60,150 nucleotides of DNA. It comes from Cytophagaceae bacterium. GTDB taxonomy: Bacteria > Bacteroidota > Bacteroidia > Cytophagales > UBA9547. Below are positions 8,320 to 16,874 of the stretch, piece by piece. Position 1 is the first letter of the stretch. Every line of letters begins with the position of its first letter. The stretch spans positions 1-60,150 of the forward strand of contig JAIYAU010000004.1 in NCBI GenBank assembly GCA_027488865.1, in the 5' to 3' direction. The translations under genes and the position numbers were made by a program. The notes under the pieces are model-generated. The model searched no databases. It was not told where the DNA came from and saw only the letters and a program-made list of their open reading frames with translations.

Positions 8320-9048
8320 GTTCGTAGGGTACGAAATATTACTTAAAAATAATCCTTGTGGTGAAACTGCCATTCCTGCTTTGCATCTATCTTGAGCTAG
8401 AATAATTGATTCAAACTCTTCTATGGATAATTTTTTATAGCCAACTTCAAGCAAAGTACCAACAATTGCTCTAACCATTCCACGTAAAAATCGGTTTGCT
8501 GTAATATGAAATATCATTCTTTGACCATCATTTCTCCAGATTGCTTCTGTTATTTGGCATTCAAAATTAGCCACATCAGTATGAACCTTGCTAAAACTAG
8601 TAAAATTGGTATGATGGAGTAATTTTTGTGATGCCTCATTCATAAGGACATAATCTAGTGGTCTTGAATTAAACAAACCCAAATCGTGATAGAATGGATT
8701 TGGTTTTGGATAGAGGTGATATTCATAAGAGCGACTAAGAGCATCAAATCGCGCATGGGCATCTGGCAATACTTGGTAAATCTGATTACATACGACGTCG
8801 TTTGGCAAAATAGCATTTAGACCAATTATATGTTTGGTAGCCAGAGCAATGTCTGTATCAATATGTACCATTTGCATTTGGGCGTGCACACCTGCATCAG
8901 TGCGCCCACTACCAAGTGTTTCTACTTTATGCCTTAACAATATTTCTAGGGCGTTATTTAGAACTTCCTGAACACTAGATGCATTAGGCTGAATTTGCCA
9001 ACCATGATAGGCAGTACCTTTATATGAAATATCTAAAAAATAACGCAA
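8299..9048 (-). CDS. truA: tRNA pseudouridine(38-40) synthase TruA
   Basis: A 249-residue enzyme that isomerises uridines in the anticodon arm of many tRNAs. It has the family N-terminus YFLDISYKGTAYHGWQIQP, the catalytic Asp at residue 51 in GSGRTDAGVHA, and the late RNA-binding segments FTSFSKVH and ANRFLRGMVRAIVGTLLEVG. The start codon is TTG (plus-strand bases 9046-9048): it gives exactly the usual N-terminus, and no ATG lies suitably close upstream. Confidence 0.95.
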   Translation of the reverse strand: MRYFLDISYKGTAYHGWQIQPNASSVQEVLNNALEILLRHKVETLGSGRTDAGVHAQMQMVHIDTDIALATKHIIGLNAILPNDVVCNQIYQVLPDAHARFDALSRSYEYHLYPKPNPFYHDLGLFNSRPLDYVLMNEASQKLLHHTNFTSFSKVHTDVANFECQITEAIWRNDGQRMIFHITANRFLRGMVRAIVGTLLEVGYKKLSIEEFESIILAQDRCKAGMAVSPQGLFLSNISYPTNLFLLQV

Positions 9049-9068
9049 TCTAATTCTGTGTACACTTT

Positions 9069-10274
9069 CTAATGTACTTCTTTAACCATTATTCTACCAC
9101 CATTTCCTCCATAATCTACCCAAGCGTTAGATGCAATGCCAGTATTTGTTTTGGCCCAAACACTAACTGTGTGTGATCCAGCGTCTAATCTAGGGAACAT
9201 AACAACAATATTTCCTGGAACAGTTGGACTAGCTTGAATTGAAGTATATCCAGTACCGAATGTAGTAGGAAGCCCGTCAACCCTTAGCTCAAAATATATA
9301 ATATTAGCAGTACCATAATTTCCAATGGACAAATTACTTGTTAAAACCAACTCAATTTGAGTATCGGTATATTTTTTGTCAAATTTTAAATCGCCTACTA
9401 CTTGTGCATAGGTAGTAGAAACATTGCCCAATGATGTTGCATCTAGTTTACTAAGTTGTGTGTATTTTGTTCCTTTTCGCCATTCCGAAACGCCTTGGGC
9501 ATCAGTCACTAAGATATTACCTTGCGCTTGAGAACCGTTTTTTAGCCTGAATTGAGCGTCTGCCCTTAATGTATCACCAACTATATGTAATTTAGCACTA
9601 GGTTTTGCTAAGCCAATACCTACTTGACCCGTAGGTAATAAAATCAATTGTTTTGGGTCATTTGCACCAGCGTATATCCAAAATGGATGTCCAGTGCTTA
9701 TTGTACCGATCGATCCACCTGTAATACCCAGAGGAGAAGAAGTATTTGTTGCAATGGTGACCGTGCCATTTGTATGTGCGAAACCAAAGCCATTTGCGTC
9801 TGTAACTGCTAGTGAAAGAGGATAAGTTGGGTCAATCCCTATTCCAACATATCCATTTCCTTTAATTCTCATTTTTTCAGAGTTTCCAACAATAAAAGGT
9901 AACTCAATATTTGTAATTGTTCCAATTTTTGATTCTGCAGTTAAGGTATTTCCTCCTAATGCCCATCCAGAACCATTACCTGCAGATGACCCTCCCAGTG
10001 GTCTCCATCCAATTCCATTATGAAAAAAGTGTTTTGAGGAATCTGTATTGTAGACAATTAAACCTCGTTCTGCTGAAGAAATTGTTGTAATTGTGCTCAT
10101 CTGGGCGTTATTAATTTTAGGTAGTATAACCCCTTGTATTCCATTTGCTTCGAGGTGAAGTACTGCTCTGGCACTAGGGAAGTTAGTTCCGATGCCTACG
10201 TTATTTTGAGCGTATCCTATTGATAAAACAAATAGGTTGACTAGGCTATACAATAAAATTTTTGAAGAATCCAT
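9069..10274 (-). CDS. Secreted fibre-like protein with VGIG repeats
   Basis: A 401-residue exported protein (signal peptide ending about FVLSIGYAQ). The N-terminal part matches a common Bacteroidota surface-protein start: NNVGIGTNFPSARAVLHLEA, LPKINNAQMSTI and GLIVYNTDSSKHFFHNGIGW. VGIG-type motifs recur (YVGIGIDPTYPLSL, QVGIGLAKPSAKLHIVGDT) as in tail-fibre-like, S74-related proteins, but no intramolecular-chaperone peptidase domain is visible. The last about 130 residues form a beta-rich domain of unknown type. No T9SS sorting domain is seen. The function is unknown; it may be a surface or matrix protein. Confidence 0.7.
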   Translation of the reverse strand: MDSSKILLYSLVNLFVLSIGYAQNNVGIGTNFPSARAVLHLEANGIQGVILPKINNAQMSTITTISSAERGLIVYNTDSSKHFFHNGIGWRPLGGSSAGNGSGWALGGNTLTAESKIGTITNIELPFIVGNSEKMRIKGNGYVGIGIDPTYPLSLAVTDANGFGFAHTNGTVTIATNTSSPLGITGGSIGTISTGHPFWIYAGANDPKQLILLPTGQVGIGLAKPSAKLHIVGDTLRADAQFRLKNGSQAQGNILVTDAQGVSEWRKGTKYTQLSKLDATSLGNVSTTYAQVVGDLKFDKKYTDTQIELVLTSNLSIGNYGTANIIYFELRVDGLPTTFGTGYTSIQASPTVPGNIVVMFPRLDAGSHTVSVWAKTNTGIASNAWVDYGGNGGRIMVKEVH

Positions 10275-10365
10275 AGGAGCAATTTTGTCTTGTTAGATCG
10301 AATTAAATTTTATTTTTGAAATTTTTCACTTAATGAATTACGTATTTAATTGAAAATGGTTTGAT

Positions 10366-10758
10366 TTAAAGATGTTTAGAAATTTTTAAAGCAATTTCTG
10401 AAAATTCCTCTTTGCTTAACTTAAGTTTGGGTCTTGAAAAATCCATGTCGTGCATAGATTGAAGAGGAATAAGATGAACATGAGCATGAGGCACTTCAAG
10501 CCCAATTACTGCTGTGCCTACCCTAAGACAAGGAATTGCTTGTGAAATAGCAACCGCGATTTTTTTGCTAAACAAAGCCATTTTAGCTAAAATCTCATCT
10601 TCTAAATCATAATAATAGTCTACTTCGATTTTAGGTATTACTAGGGTGTGCCCTTTTACCAAAGGATTAATATCTAGAAAAGCCAAAAAATGTTCATTTT
10701 CTGTTACTTTATAACAAGGTATGTCTCCATTAATTATTTTAGTAAAAATGCTTGCCAT
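10366..10758 (-). CDS. HIT family nucleotide hydrolase/transferase
   Basis: A 130-residue histidine-triad protein of the HINT branch. The signature HAHVHLIPL supplies His 91, 93 and 95, with the middle triad acting as the nucleophile on nucleoside phosphoramidates and related AMP conjugates. The FLDINPLVKGHTLVIPK segment that shapes the nucleotide pocket is also present. It lies 17 bases downstream of greA on the same strand, so the two are likely co-transcribed. Confidence 0.92.
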   Translation of the reverse strand: MASIFTKIINGDIPCYKVTENEHFLAFLDINPLVKGHTLVIPKIEVDYYYDLEDEILAKMALFSKKIAVAISQAIPCLRVGTAVIGLEVPHAHVHLIPLQSMHDMDFSRPKLKLSKEEFSEIALKISKHL

Positions 10759-10775
10759 CTTGACTTTAGAATGAT

Positions 10776-11249
10776 TTATCTTGTTATATCTAGAATTTCA
10801 AATTTAACTAAGCCTGCAGGTGCCATTATTTCGGCAAACTCACCAACTTTTTTACCTAATAGGCCTTTACCAATTGGTGATTTGATAGAAATTCTTCCTG
10901 CTTTTAGATCTGCTTCTTCTTCGGCCACCAAGGTGTATATTACTTCTAATTTATTTGCAGAGTTTTTAATTTTTACTTTCGACAATATAGAAACTATTGA
11001 ATGGTCAATATTGGTTTCATCAATTACCCTGGCAGTAGAAACTACTTCTTCTAATTTGGATATTTTCAATTCTAACAATCCTTGTGCATCTTTTGCAGCG
11101 TCGTATTCAGCATTTTCACTTAAGTCTCCCTTATCTCTGGCCTCAGCAATTTGTTTGGCCATTTCAGTACGACCTTTGGTTTTTAATTCTTGTAATTCGT
11201 CCTTCAGTCTCTTTAGCCCTTCTTCAGTATAATATGTAAACTTACTCAT
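10776..11249 (-). CDS. greA: Transcription elongation factor GreA
   Basis: A 157-residue factor that binds the RNA polymerase secondary channel and stimulates cleavage of backtracked transcripts. The N-terminal coiled coil contains YYTEEGLKRLKDELQELK and the acidic tip ARDKGDLSENAEYDAAKDAQ. The C-terminal FKBP-like half includes VAEEEADLKAGRISIKSPIG and a final GKKVGEFAEIMAPAG. Length is normal for the family. It is separated from the upstream acidic-protein gene by a terminator at 11290-11317 and so probably starts its own transcript with the HIT gene. Confidence 0.96.
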   Translation of the reverse strand: MSKFTYYTEEGLKRLKDELQELKTKGRTEMAKQIAEARDKGDLSENAEYDAAKDAQGLLELKISKLEEVVSTARVIDETNIDHSIVSILSKVKIKNSANKLEVIYTLVAEEEADLKAGRISIKSPIGKGLLGKKVGEFAEIMAPAGLVKFEILDITR

Positions 11250-11283
11250 CTTAAATTGTTCCTATTTTTGCTTAGTATATAAT

Positions 11284-11317
11284 AAAAAAAGAACGGCTTT
11301 CCACGGAGAGCCGTTCT
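11284..11317 (-). terminator. Intrinsic terminator after the acidic protein gene
   Basis: AGAACGGCT (11290-11298) pairs with AGCCGTTCT (11309-11317). Read on the minus strand it is followed by seven T. Confidence 0.85.
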
Positions 11318-11405
11318 AATAACACAAAGTTAACTATAATCAATAAAATTACAAAATTCTTTAATTGACTATCATTTTAAATTTCTAAACGTATAATGAA
11401 AATGG

Positions 11406-11837
11406 CTAATACTCATCGTATCCGCCTGACCCAAAAGAGCCTTCATCGTCGTTATAATCATCAGAATCTTCTTTGCTGCCCCATTCGTCGTCTTCCGATC
11501 CGAATTCGTCGTCATCAGAACTCCATTTGTCAGTGCCAAATTCATCATCCTCACCTTCGAATTTGTCATACTTTTCTTCAAATTCAGACCTGAAGCTCAT
11601 TTCTTCTTCTTCAAGTTCTAAATCCTTAGCAATTTGTTCCGTAAGTCCTGTTCTTTTAAGGGCTTCACCTCTAGTAATGCCCGCATCTAATAGGGTTTTG
11701 AAGGCATCAAAATTCGCATAAAGATTTTCGTCGCTAAATTCTAAGTCTTCATCAATAGGCTCTTTCATGTCAATAGTTATAATTTTGTTATTTTTAATAC
11801 TTTCCACGAGTTCATTGGCAAATTTAATAAACTCCAA
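11406..11837 (-). CDS. Acidic protein with Asp/Glu-rich tail
   Basis: A 143-residue protein. The first about 90 residues look globular and helical, including FDAFKTLLDAGITRGEALKR, which resembles a helix-turn-helix-sized unit but is not assignable to a known family. From about residue 95 to the end it is an extremely acidic, Gly/Ser/Asp/Glu low-complexity tail (DDEFGTDKWSSDDDEFGSED and on). No signal peptide. A terminator follows at 11290-11317. The regular codon pattern and the gap-filling position support it as a real gene; the function is unknown. Confidence 0.65.
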   Translation of the reverse strand: MEFIKFANELVESIKNNKIITIDMKEPIDEDLEFSDENLYANFDAFKTLLDAGITRGEALKRTGLTEQIAKDLELEEEEMSFRSEFEEKYDKFEGEDDEFGTDKWSSDDDEFGSEDDEWGSKEDSDDYNDDEGSFGSGGYDEY

Positions 11838-11899
11838 TAAATCTTATTACTAATGCTGTCACTTTTTTTTATGCTTCTTTATAAACAAATGGTTTTGTA

Positions 11900-12853
11900 T
11901 TAGTTGTATAAATTTTTACAAAAAGAATGGATTTTAGAAACCAAAACGTCATTAATTTTAGCATATGACTCAAAGGACCACCCTGCAACATGTGGTGTTA
12001 ACAAAACTTGAGGTAGTTCTTTTAATTCATTAAAAGTTTTTAGTTGATTATTGTCTAAAGAATTAATTTTTTCGTTTTCCAGTACATCTAATGCTGCACT
12101 ATAAATTTTTCCAGTTTTTAATAAATCCACCAAGTCTTGAAGGACCACAATTTCACCACGGGCCGCATTTACAAAATGAATTTTTTTCTGGAATTTGGAA
12201 AGATAGTCTTTATTGACCATTTGATAATTGCGGTCTGTTAAAGGTATGTGTAAACTAAAAACCTCCGCTTTTTCAAAAATTTCGTCCATGGTTGTTTGTC
12301 TTGCAAAGTCAAAACGATTGGGTCTTGCAACTAGGTCATAATATAGCACTTTACAGTCAAAACCTATTAAACGTTGAGCAAATGCGCTTCCCATGTTACC
12401 GTATCCTACAATCCCTACTGTTTTGCCCATGAGTTCAAGACCTCTATTACCTTCTCTATCCCAAACTAAGTTTCTTACTTGAGCATCAGCTTCTTTTATT
12501 TTGTTGAAAATACATAAAATCATACCCAAAACATGCTCTGCTACTGCATCTTTATTAGCTTCTGGGGCGTTAAAGAGGGATACACCATTATTTTTAGCTT
12601 CATTTTCATCTATTAGGTCCATACCTGCTCCAGCCCTTGCGATAAACTTTAACTTTTTAGCACAGCTAAAAAAGTCTTTTTCCATTCGCATTTTACTTCT
12701 TACAATTATACCATCATAGTTTGCAATTATTTCCATCACTTCCGATGGATTGATGCTTGGACGATAATCATGTTGAATTCCAATGTTTTCTAATAATGGA
12801 ATAATAGATTCATGCATTTCATCGATAATCAAACATTTAATTTTATGATTCAT
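11900..12853 (-). CDS. D-2-hydroxyacid dehydrogenase (SerA-like)
   Basis: A 317-residue NAD-dependent oxidoreductase. The Rossmann motif is GKTVGIVGYGNMGSAFAQRL. The three catalytic positions are Arg in NAARGEIV, Glu in LDVLENEK and His in LLTPHVAGWS. The N-terminal catalytic part contains LKFIARAGAGMDLID, typical of phosphoglycerate-dehydrogenase-like members. There is no ACT domain, so it resembles the short 3-phosphoglycerate dehydrogenases of Bacteroidota, but serC is not adjacent and the substrate cannot be fixed from sequence. It starts 15 bases after the DUF5686 gene ends and may share its transcript. Confidence 0.88.
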   Translation of the reverse strand: MNHKIKCLIIDEMHESIIPLLENIGIQHDYRPSINPSEVMEIIANYDGIIVRSKMRMEKDFFSCAKKLKFIARAGAGMDLIDENEAKNNGVSLFNAPEANKDAVAEHVLGMILCIFNKIKEADAQVRNLVWDREGNRGLELMGKTVGIVGYGNMGSAFAQRLIGFDCKVLYYDLVARPNRFDFARQTTMDEIFEKAEVFSLHIPLTDRNYQMVNKDYLSKFQKKIHFVNAARGEIVVLQDLVDLLKTGKIYSAALDVLENEKINSLDNNQLKTFNELKELPQVLLTPHVAGWSFESYAKINDVLVSKIHSFCKNLYN

Positions 12854-12868
12854 TCGGAGTAATTGGTG

Positions 12869-15250
12869 TTAAATTCTAAAGTTTGTAGCAAGTTTTATAA
12901 TTAAATTTCTATTGGGTTCAGCAAAAGCATAAGCTCCATATCTATAGTATAAACTAATTCCTAGCCCTGTTTTTAGTCCAAAACTATGTATCTCAATTAA
13001 ATTCCCCAACGTGATACCAGATTCAAAAAAACCTTTTTCCATTGTTTTAAATTGAATAAACTCGTGTTTGTTTTTGTTGTTAAGGGCACCGTAACCAATA
13101 TTTTGCGAAAGTTCTAAGGAAGGTCTAAATCGTTTAAACTTGTTCAATTTTCCAAGAAAAATAGTGTAAAATAAAGAAGTGTACTGATTAGAAACAAATT
13201 CATTAAAGGCCATTGTTTCAAAAGAGTTGTGAATAACTGCATAAAAATTTCTAAAACTACCTTTACTGTTATATAATTTCATGTAAGGTAAATTCCCTTC
13301 GGCATATCCACCAACAACTTGTATGATATGTCTACCATAACCTAAAATTTTTCGGTCATAGGAAATTTTTATATCTATCTTGGTATAGTTAAAATCTCCG
13401 AATGTGGAGAATATTCCTTTATAATATTGGAGTTGTACTACCGGAAATTTGGTACTTAATACTACCTTTTTATCCTCATATTTAATACATTTTTCTCCAA
13501 AGGCATATCTAAATCCAGCACCAAGTTCGTTAAATTTATAAAATGAACGGTTATTGGATTCATAAAAATAGGTATATTGAGGATTAAGATTTTCTATTTG
13601 ATATGATACAAATGTTTTTAGATATTTAATTGGTGTCCATGTGGTTATCAAATTATATTTTTCAGTGTAATCCATTCTTGGTATTCTATATTGGCGTAGA
13701 GGCTCACTACTATATTGAAGTTTATCAAAAATAAATTCGGTATAACCAGGTTCAAATAGTTCTTTTTGTGCAAGCGTTTTTAGTTGTAAATCAGTTTTTT
13801 TATTTATGACCCAAATGGTGTTTAGCCCATATTTTTCTAAATTATCCTTAAGACCATAGCCGTAGTATCCACCAAAGCCATATTTTTTTTTTTTTTTTTC
13901 GTTAGTTTCCAAGCCTAAACCTAAACGCAAGCCTTCAAAATCGTTATAATTCAACAGTTTATTAAGCCTAAGATTAACATACCTAATTGGAACTAAACCA
14001 CTATAGATGCGGCTACCAACGTTAATAACCTTGTCAACTTTCTTAAAATTTCCTAAATTTTGAAAGAAAGATATTGTGTTTTTGTCAATATTATTGAACT
14101 GTTCTTGCCTATTGGTATTCCAAATTGAATCTGATTTGTAGTCAGATGAATCTTGATATTCTACCAAACAATCATCAAAACTACTTTTAGTAATGCTTGG
14201 AAGTTCATGAAAATTATAAATATAACTTTTAAATGTGGCTAAAAGTCTAATTTTGTGGTTGGTAGTTTCTTTGGTTAATAGACTTGTAGTTGTAATTACA
14301 GGAAATCTTATTTCAGTTTTACCAACTGCTTCATATTTTTGTGCTACTTCAATTTTGGATTTTTGAGGGCCAATAGGTGCCACTTGAAAGTATTGAACGG
14401 ATAAATTTTTACTATTCACATATAATAATCCTTGAAGACCTTCAAAAAATGTGCGTTTATTAGGTGTAAATTTAATTACAACTAATGTCTGAGATTGTTC
14501 TTGAATCGTATCAATAATTTTATAATCGTATCTTTTTAAGCCTCTGTTAGACAATGGGCTAACGTGTAAATGGTTTGCTATATTTAATTGAGTATTATAC
14601 ACTGATAAAAACTGAAGGCCAGAATTTATATTAAACAAGGCTGTGTTTTCAAGTCCAGTAACCCTTGTAGCAAATACAGTTTCTTTTTGGTTGGTTTTAT
14701 TTTCAAATAGTTTTTCTGAAAGAGATTCCATTAAAAAGAAATGGTGTTGGCCTCCTTCCCAATGAATTCTCTTTTTTGAAAATTTCTTTATTATGTTGTT
14801 GAGAATTTGTGTGGTAGTTTGCTGTTCATCGGTATCTATTTGAAATTTATTATAAGTGGAGTAGGAGTGAGGCTGGTTATAATTTCCTTGTTTGGCTTCA
14901 ATTACCTTTTTTATCAAGCTATCACTTACAATATCTCTTACTTCTTTATCTTGATTAAATAATAATGGAAACAATCTGATTTCTAGCTCTTTGGTTATTG
15001 TGGAGTCAATAACCATTATGAGTGGTAGCTCGGGATAATGCTTGAATTTTAATTTTTTAATATGAGCATTGGGAATTAAAAATTCTCCATTAATATCGGA
15101 AAGATAATTAATACTATCATTAACCTGAATAGATGTAAAAGGAATTGGCTTTTTTGAAAAAAAATCAACCGTTCTTCCCTTGACTATGGTTCCTTGTGCA
15201 AAGTTAAATAAGGGTAAAAAGATTAGAAAAAATTTACCTAAATTATTCAA
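12869..15250 (-). CDS. DUF5686/carboxypeptidase-regulatory-like outer membrane protein
   Basis: A 793-residue exported protein. A signal peptide (ending near FNFAQG) is followed by a carboxypeptidase regulatory-like domain (about 22-100, VKGRTVDFFSKKPIPFTSIQ, SDINGEF) and then the long DUF5686 region rich in paired aromatic strands, ending in a typical barrel C-terminus. This architecture is common in Bacteroidota and predicts an outer membrane barrel with a periplasmic plug-like N-domain; its function is unknown. Residues about 465-469 are five Lys from a 17-A run on this strand, where relatives usually have a mixed segment of the same length. Confidence 0.85.
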   Translation of the reverse strand: MNNLGKFFLIFLPLFNFAQGTIVKGRTVDFFSKKPIPFTSIQVNDSINYLSDINGEFLIPNAHIKKLKFKHYPELPLIMVIDSTITKELEIRLFPLLFNQDKEVRDIVSDSLIKKVIEAKQGNYNQPHSYSTYNKFQIDTDEQQTTTQILNNIIKKFSKKRIHWEGGQHHFFLMESLSEKLFENKTNQKETVFATRVTGLENTALFNINSGLQFLSVYNTQLNIANHLHVSPLSNRGLKRYDYKIIDTIQEQSQTLVVIKFTPNKRTFFEGLQGLLYVNSKNLSVQYFQVAPIGPQKSKIEVAQKYEAVGKTEIRFPVITTTSLLTKETTNHKIRLLATFKSYIYNFHELPSITKSSFDDCLVEYQDSSDYKSDSIWNTNRQEQFNNIDKNTISFFQNLGNFKKVDKVINVGSRIYSGLVPIRYVNLRLNKLLNYNDFEGLRLGLGLETNEKKKKKYGFGGYYGYGLKDNLEKYGLNTIWVINKKTDLQLKTLAQKELFEPGYTEFIFDKLQYSSEPLRQYRIPRMDYTEKYNLITTWTPIKYLKTFVSYQIENLNPQYTYFYESNNRSFYKFNELGAGFRYAFGEKCIKYEDKKVVLSTKFPVVQLQYYKGIFSTFGDFNYTKIDIKISYDRKILGYGRHIIQVVGGYAEGNLPYMKLYNSKGSFRNFYAVIHNSFETMAFNEFVSNQYTSLFYTIFLGKLNKFKRFRPSLELSQNIGYGALNNKNKHEFIQFKTMEKGFFESGITLGNLIEIHSFGLKTGLGISLYYRYGAYAFAEPNRNLIIKLATNFRI
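13883..13899. repeat. 17-base T block inside the DUF5686 gene
   Basis: Seventeen consecutive T on the plus strand. On the coding (minus) strand it encodes the end of a Glu codon and five Lys, in frame, between ETNE and YGFGGYYG. Confidence 0.9.
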
Positions 15251-15307
15251 GGTACAAATTAATTGATAGGTTTAATGTCAAAAGCTAAACCTAGTATAAT
15301 TACCAGT

Positions 15308-15610
15308 TTACTTAAAAATTTTATTAATAAGATTTTTGGCCTCTTCGGTTATCTCAGTAATTTTTTCTGTAGTTTCTTTAGTGGCCTCATGGATTTTTTC
15401 ATTAGCAGTATTGCTCAATTTTTCCATTTTTTCCTTTACTAAAGGGGCATAATCTAACTCTTTACCAATTAGAAGATCTTCTATTTGACTACCTAATGAG
15501 GCTGGTAATTTCTCTTTTAGGAGGGTTAATATAATTGAATATGCTTGTGAGGCATGTTCAGTAGATATTCCTGTTTCTCTTTGAATTTTATCGATAATCT
15601 GATGCATCAT
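15308..15610 (-). CDS. Small helical protein (DUF2267-like N-terminus)
   Basis: A 100-residue protein. The first half (IIDKIQRETGISTEHASQAY, then ILTLLKEKLPASLGSQIEDL) resembles the DUF2267/YidB-like helical module found in small bacterial proteins. The second half is a Lys/Glu/Thr-rich amphipathic helix (KIHEATKETTEKITEITEEA). No signal peptide. It lies 53 bases downstream of the MarR gene on the same strand. Start at 15610 or the next Met codon (15607). The family assignment is tentative. Confidence 0.6.
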   Translation of the reverse strand: MMHQIIDKIQRETGISTEHASQAYSIILTLLKEKLPASLGSQIEDLLIGKELDYAPLVKEKMEKLSNTANEKIHEATKETTEKITEITEEAKNLINKIFK

Positions 15611-15663
15611 TAATTAGTTAAGTTCATTTTAACAAATATACTTAACTTTATTTTAGCTCACAA

Positions 15664-16113
15664 TTAGCCGCGCAATTTATCTAGTATATTATTAAGTTGT
15701 GCTATCTCCTCAGGGTTGAGTTTGTGCATTACACTATCTAATTGATTAATTTCCAAATCAATTGTAGATAGCAAGCTTTGTCCTTTAGTGGAAATAACTA
15801 CATCTACCGAACGCCTGTCAAGCTTGCAAATTTTTCTTTCTACAAGTTTTTTTAAACGTAACCTCTCCACTATTCTTGATGCATCACACATCTTATCTAT
15901 CATTCGTTCTCTTATATAGTTCACACGTGCTGGCTCAGGAAATTTACCTCTCAGTATTCGTAAAACATTAAATTGTTGTGGAGTTAGGTCAAAAGCAGCA
16001 AAAAATTCTTTAGATTGAGAATCTAGCCAATTAGTTGTAAATAAAATATTTACATAAGCTTTATGATATTCGTTTTTAAATTCCTTTTGTTTAATTTCTT
16101 CTTCTAGTTTCAT
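15664..16113 (-). CDS. MarR family transcriptional regulator
   Basis: A 149-residue winged-helix regulator. The N-terminal dimerisation helix is followed by the DNA-binding unit: FDLTPQQFNVLRILRGKFP, then VNYIRERMIDKMCDASRIVE as the helix-turn-helix, and LVERKICKLDRRSVDVVIST as the wing with its conserved DRR. MarR proteins repress nearby genes and release on binding small ligands. It lies downstream of a yceI-like gene on the same strand, a pairing often seen in Bacteroidota, but a hairpin separates the two. Confidence 0.92.
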   Translation of the reverse strand: MKLEEEIKQKEFKNEYHKAYVNILFTTNWLDSQSKEFFAAFDLTPQQFNVLRILRGKFPEPARVNYIRERMIDKMCDASRIVERLRLKKLVERKICKLDRRSVDVVISTKGQSLLSTIDLEINQLDSVMHKLNPEEIAQLNNILDKLRG

Positions 16114-16165
16114 ATTATAGCCTATTTAACAATCTTAATATTTAACCAATTATACCTTATAATAA

Positions 16166-16196
16166 AACAGCCTTAGACACAAGGTCTAAGGCTGTT
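16166..16196 (-). terminator. Hairpin between yceI-like and marR genes
   Basis: A perfect 13-base inverted repeat, AACAGCCTTAGAC / GTCTAAGGCTGTT, with a five-base loop. On the minus strand four T follow, so it is probably a terminator for the yceI-like gene. A regulatory role in the marR leader cannot be excluded. Confidence 0.65.
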
Positions 16197-16220
16197 ATGC
16201 GAAAATACTGTTTTATTTGT

Positions 16221-16811
16221 TTATTTTTTAATAAATTCTAGATTGATTAAAAGATCAACATTTTCCCCTATGGCCACACCACCAGTTTCAAGCGCAGAAT
16301 TATATTTTAAATTATAATCGTACCTATTTAATGTACTTACAATTTTAAATCCTGTAATTGTCTGTCCATATGGACTTTTTGTAATACCTCTGTACACTAC
16401 ATCAAAAGAAACTTCTTTTGTAACGCCATGCATTGTAAGTGTACCTACCAGTTTGTAAGCTTTATCATTTACCTTGGTAAAAGATTTACTTTTAAAGGTA
16501 ATAGAAGGATATTTGGCAGCATCGAAAAAATCTGCACTCTTTAAATGTTTATCACGGTTTTCGTCATCTGTGTCAATGCTATTTACGTCGATGGAAAAAT
16601 CAATTGTAGCACCGTTGAAATCATCAGCCTTAGGTGAAACGATTGTACCTTCAAATTTTCTGAAATGACCTGTTGTTTCAGAAACTAAAAGATGTGTTAC
16701 AGAAAACTGTACCTTAGCATGAGATTTGTCAGAAACCCATGTTGTTTGCGCTTGTGTAGCAAGAGTTACTACTAAAAATGCTACTGAAAATAAGAAATTG
16801 TACTTTTTCAT
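16221..16811 (-). CDS. YceI family periplasmic protein
   Basis: A 196-residue exported lipocalin-like protein. The signal peptide (MKKYNFLFSVAFLVVTLATQ) is cleaved before TTWVSDKSHAKVQFSV. Diagnostic YceI segments follow: FRKFEGTIVSP, FNGATIDFSIDVNSIDTDDE, RDKHLKSADFFDAAKYPSI and TMHGVTKEVSF. Family members bind isoprenoid-type lipids and are often induced by stress. I chose 16811 because it opens the signal peptide; an in-frame ATG at 16868 would prepend residues unlike a signal sequence. It lies 63 bases after the aldehyde dehydrogenase gene. Confidence 0.93.
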   Translation of the reverse strand: MKKYNFLFSVAFLVVTLATQAQTTWVSDKSHAKVQFSVTHLLVSETTGHFRKFEGTIVSPKADDFNGATIDFSIDVNSIDTDDENRDKHLKSADFFDAAKYPSITFKSKSFTKVNDKAYKLVGTLTMHGVTKEVSFDVVYRGITKSPYGQTITGFKIVSTLNRYDYNLKYNSALETGGVAIGENVDLLINLEFIKK

Positions 16812-16874
16812 TTTTGTTAAATTTTTAAAGTTATAATTCCATAACATGTTTAAACAATTAAAGTTCAAACATCG

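Noticed and set aside
11473-11721. Ser-rich plus-strand frame opposite the acidic protein gene
   Set aside because: It is the mirror of Asp/Glu-rich codons on the other strand and has no upstream signals.
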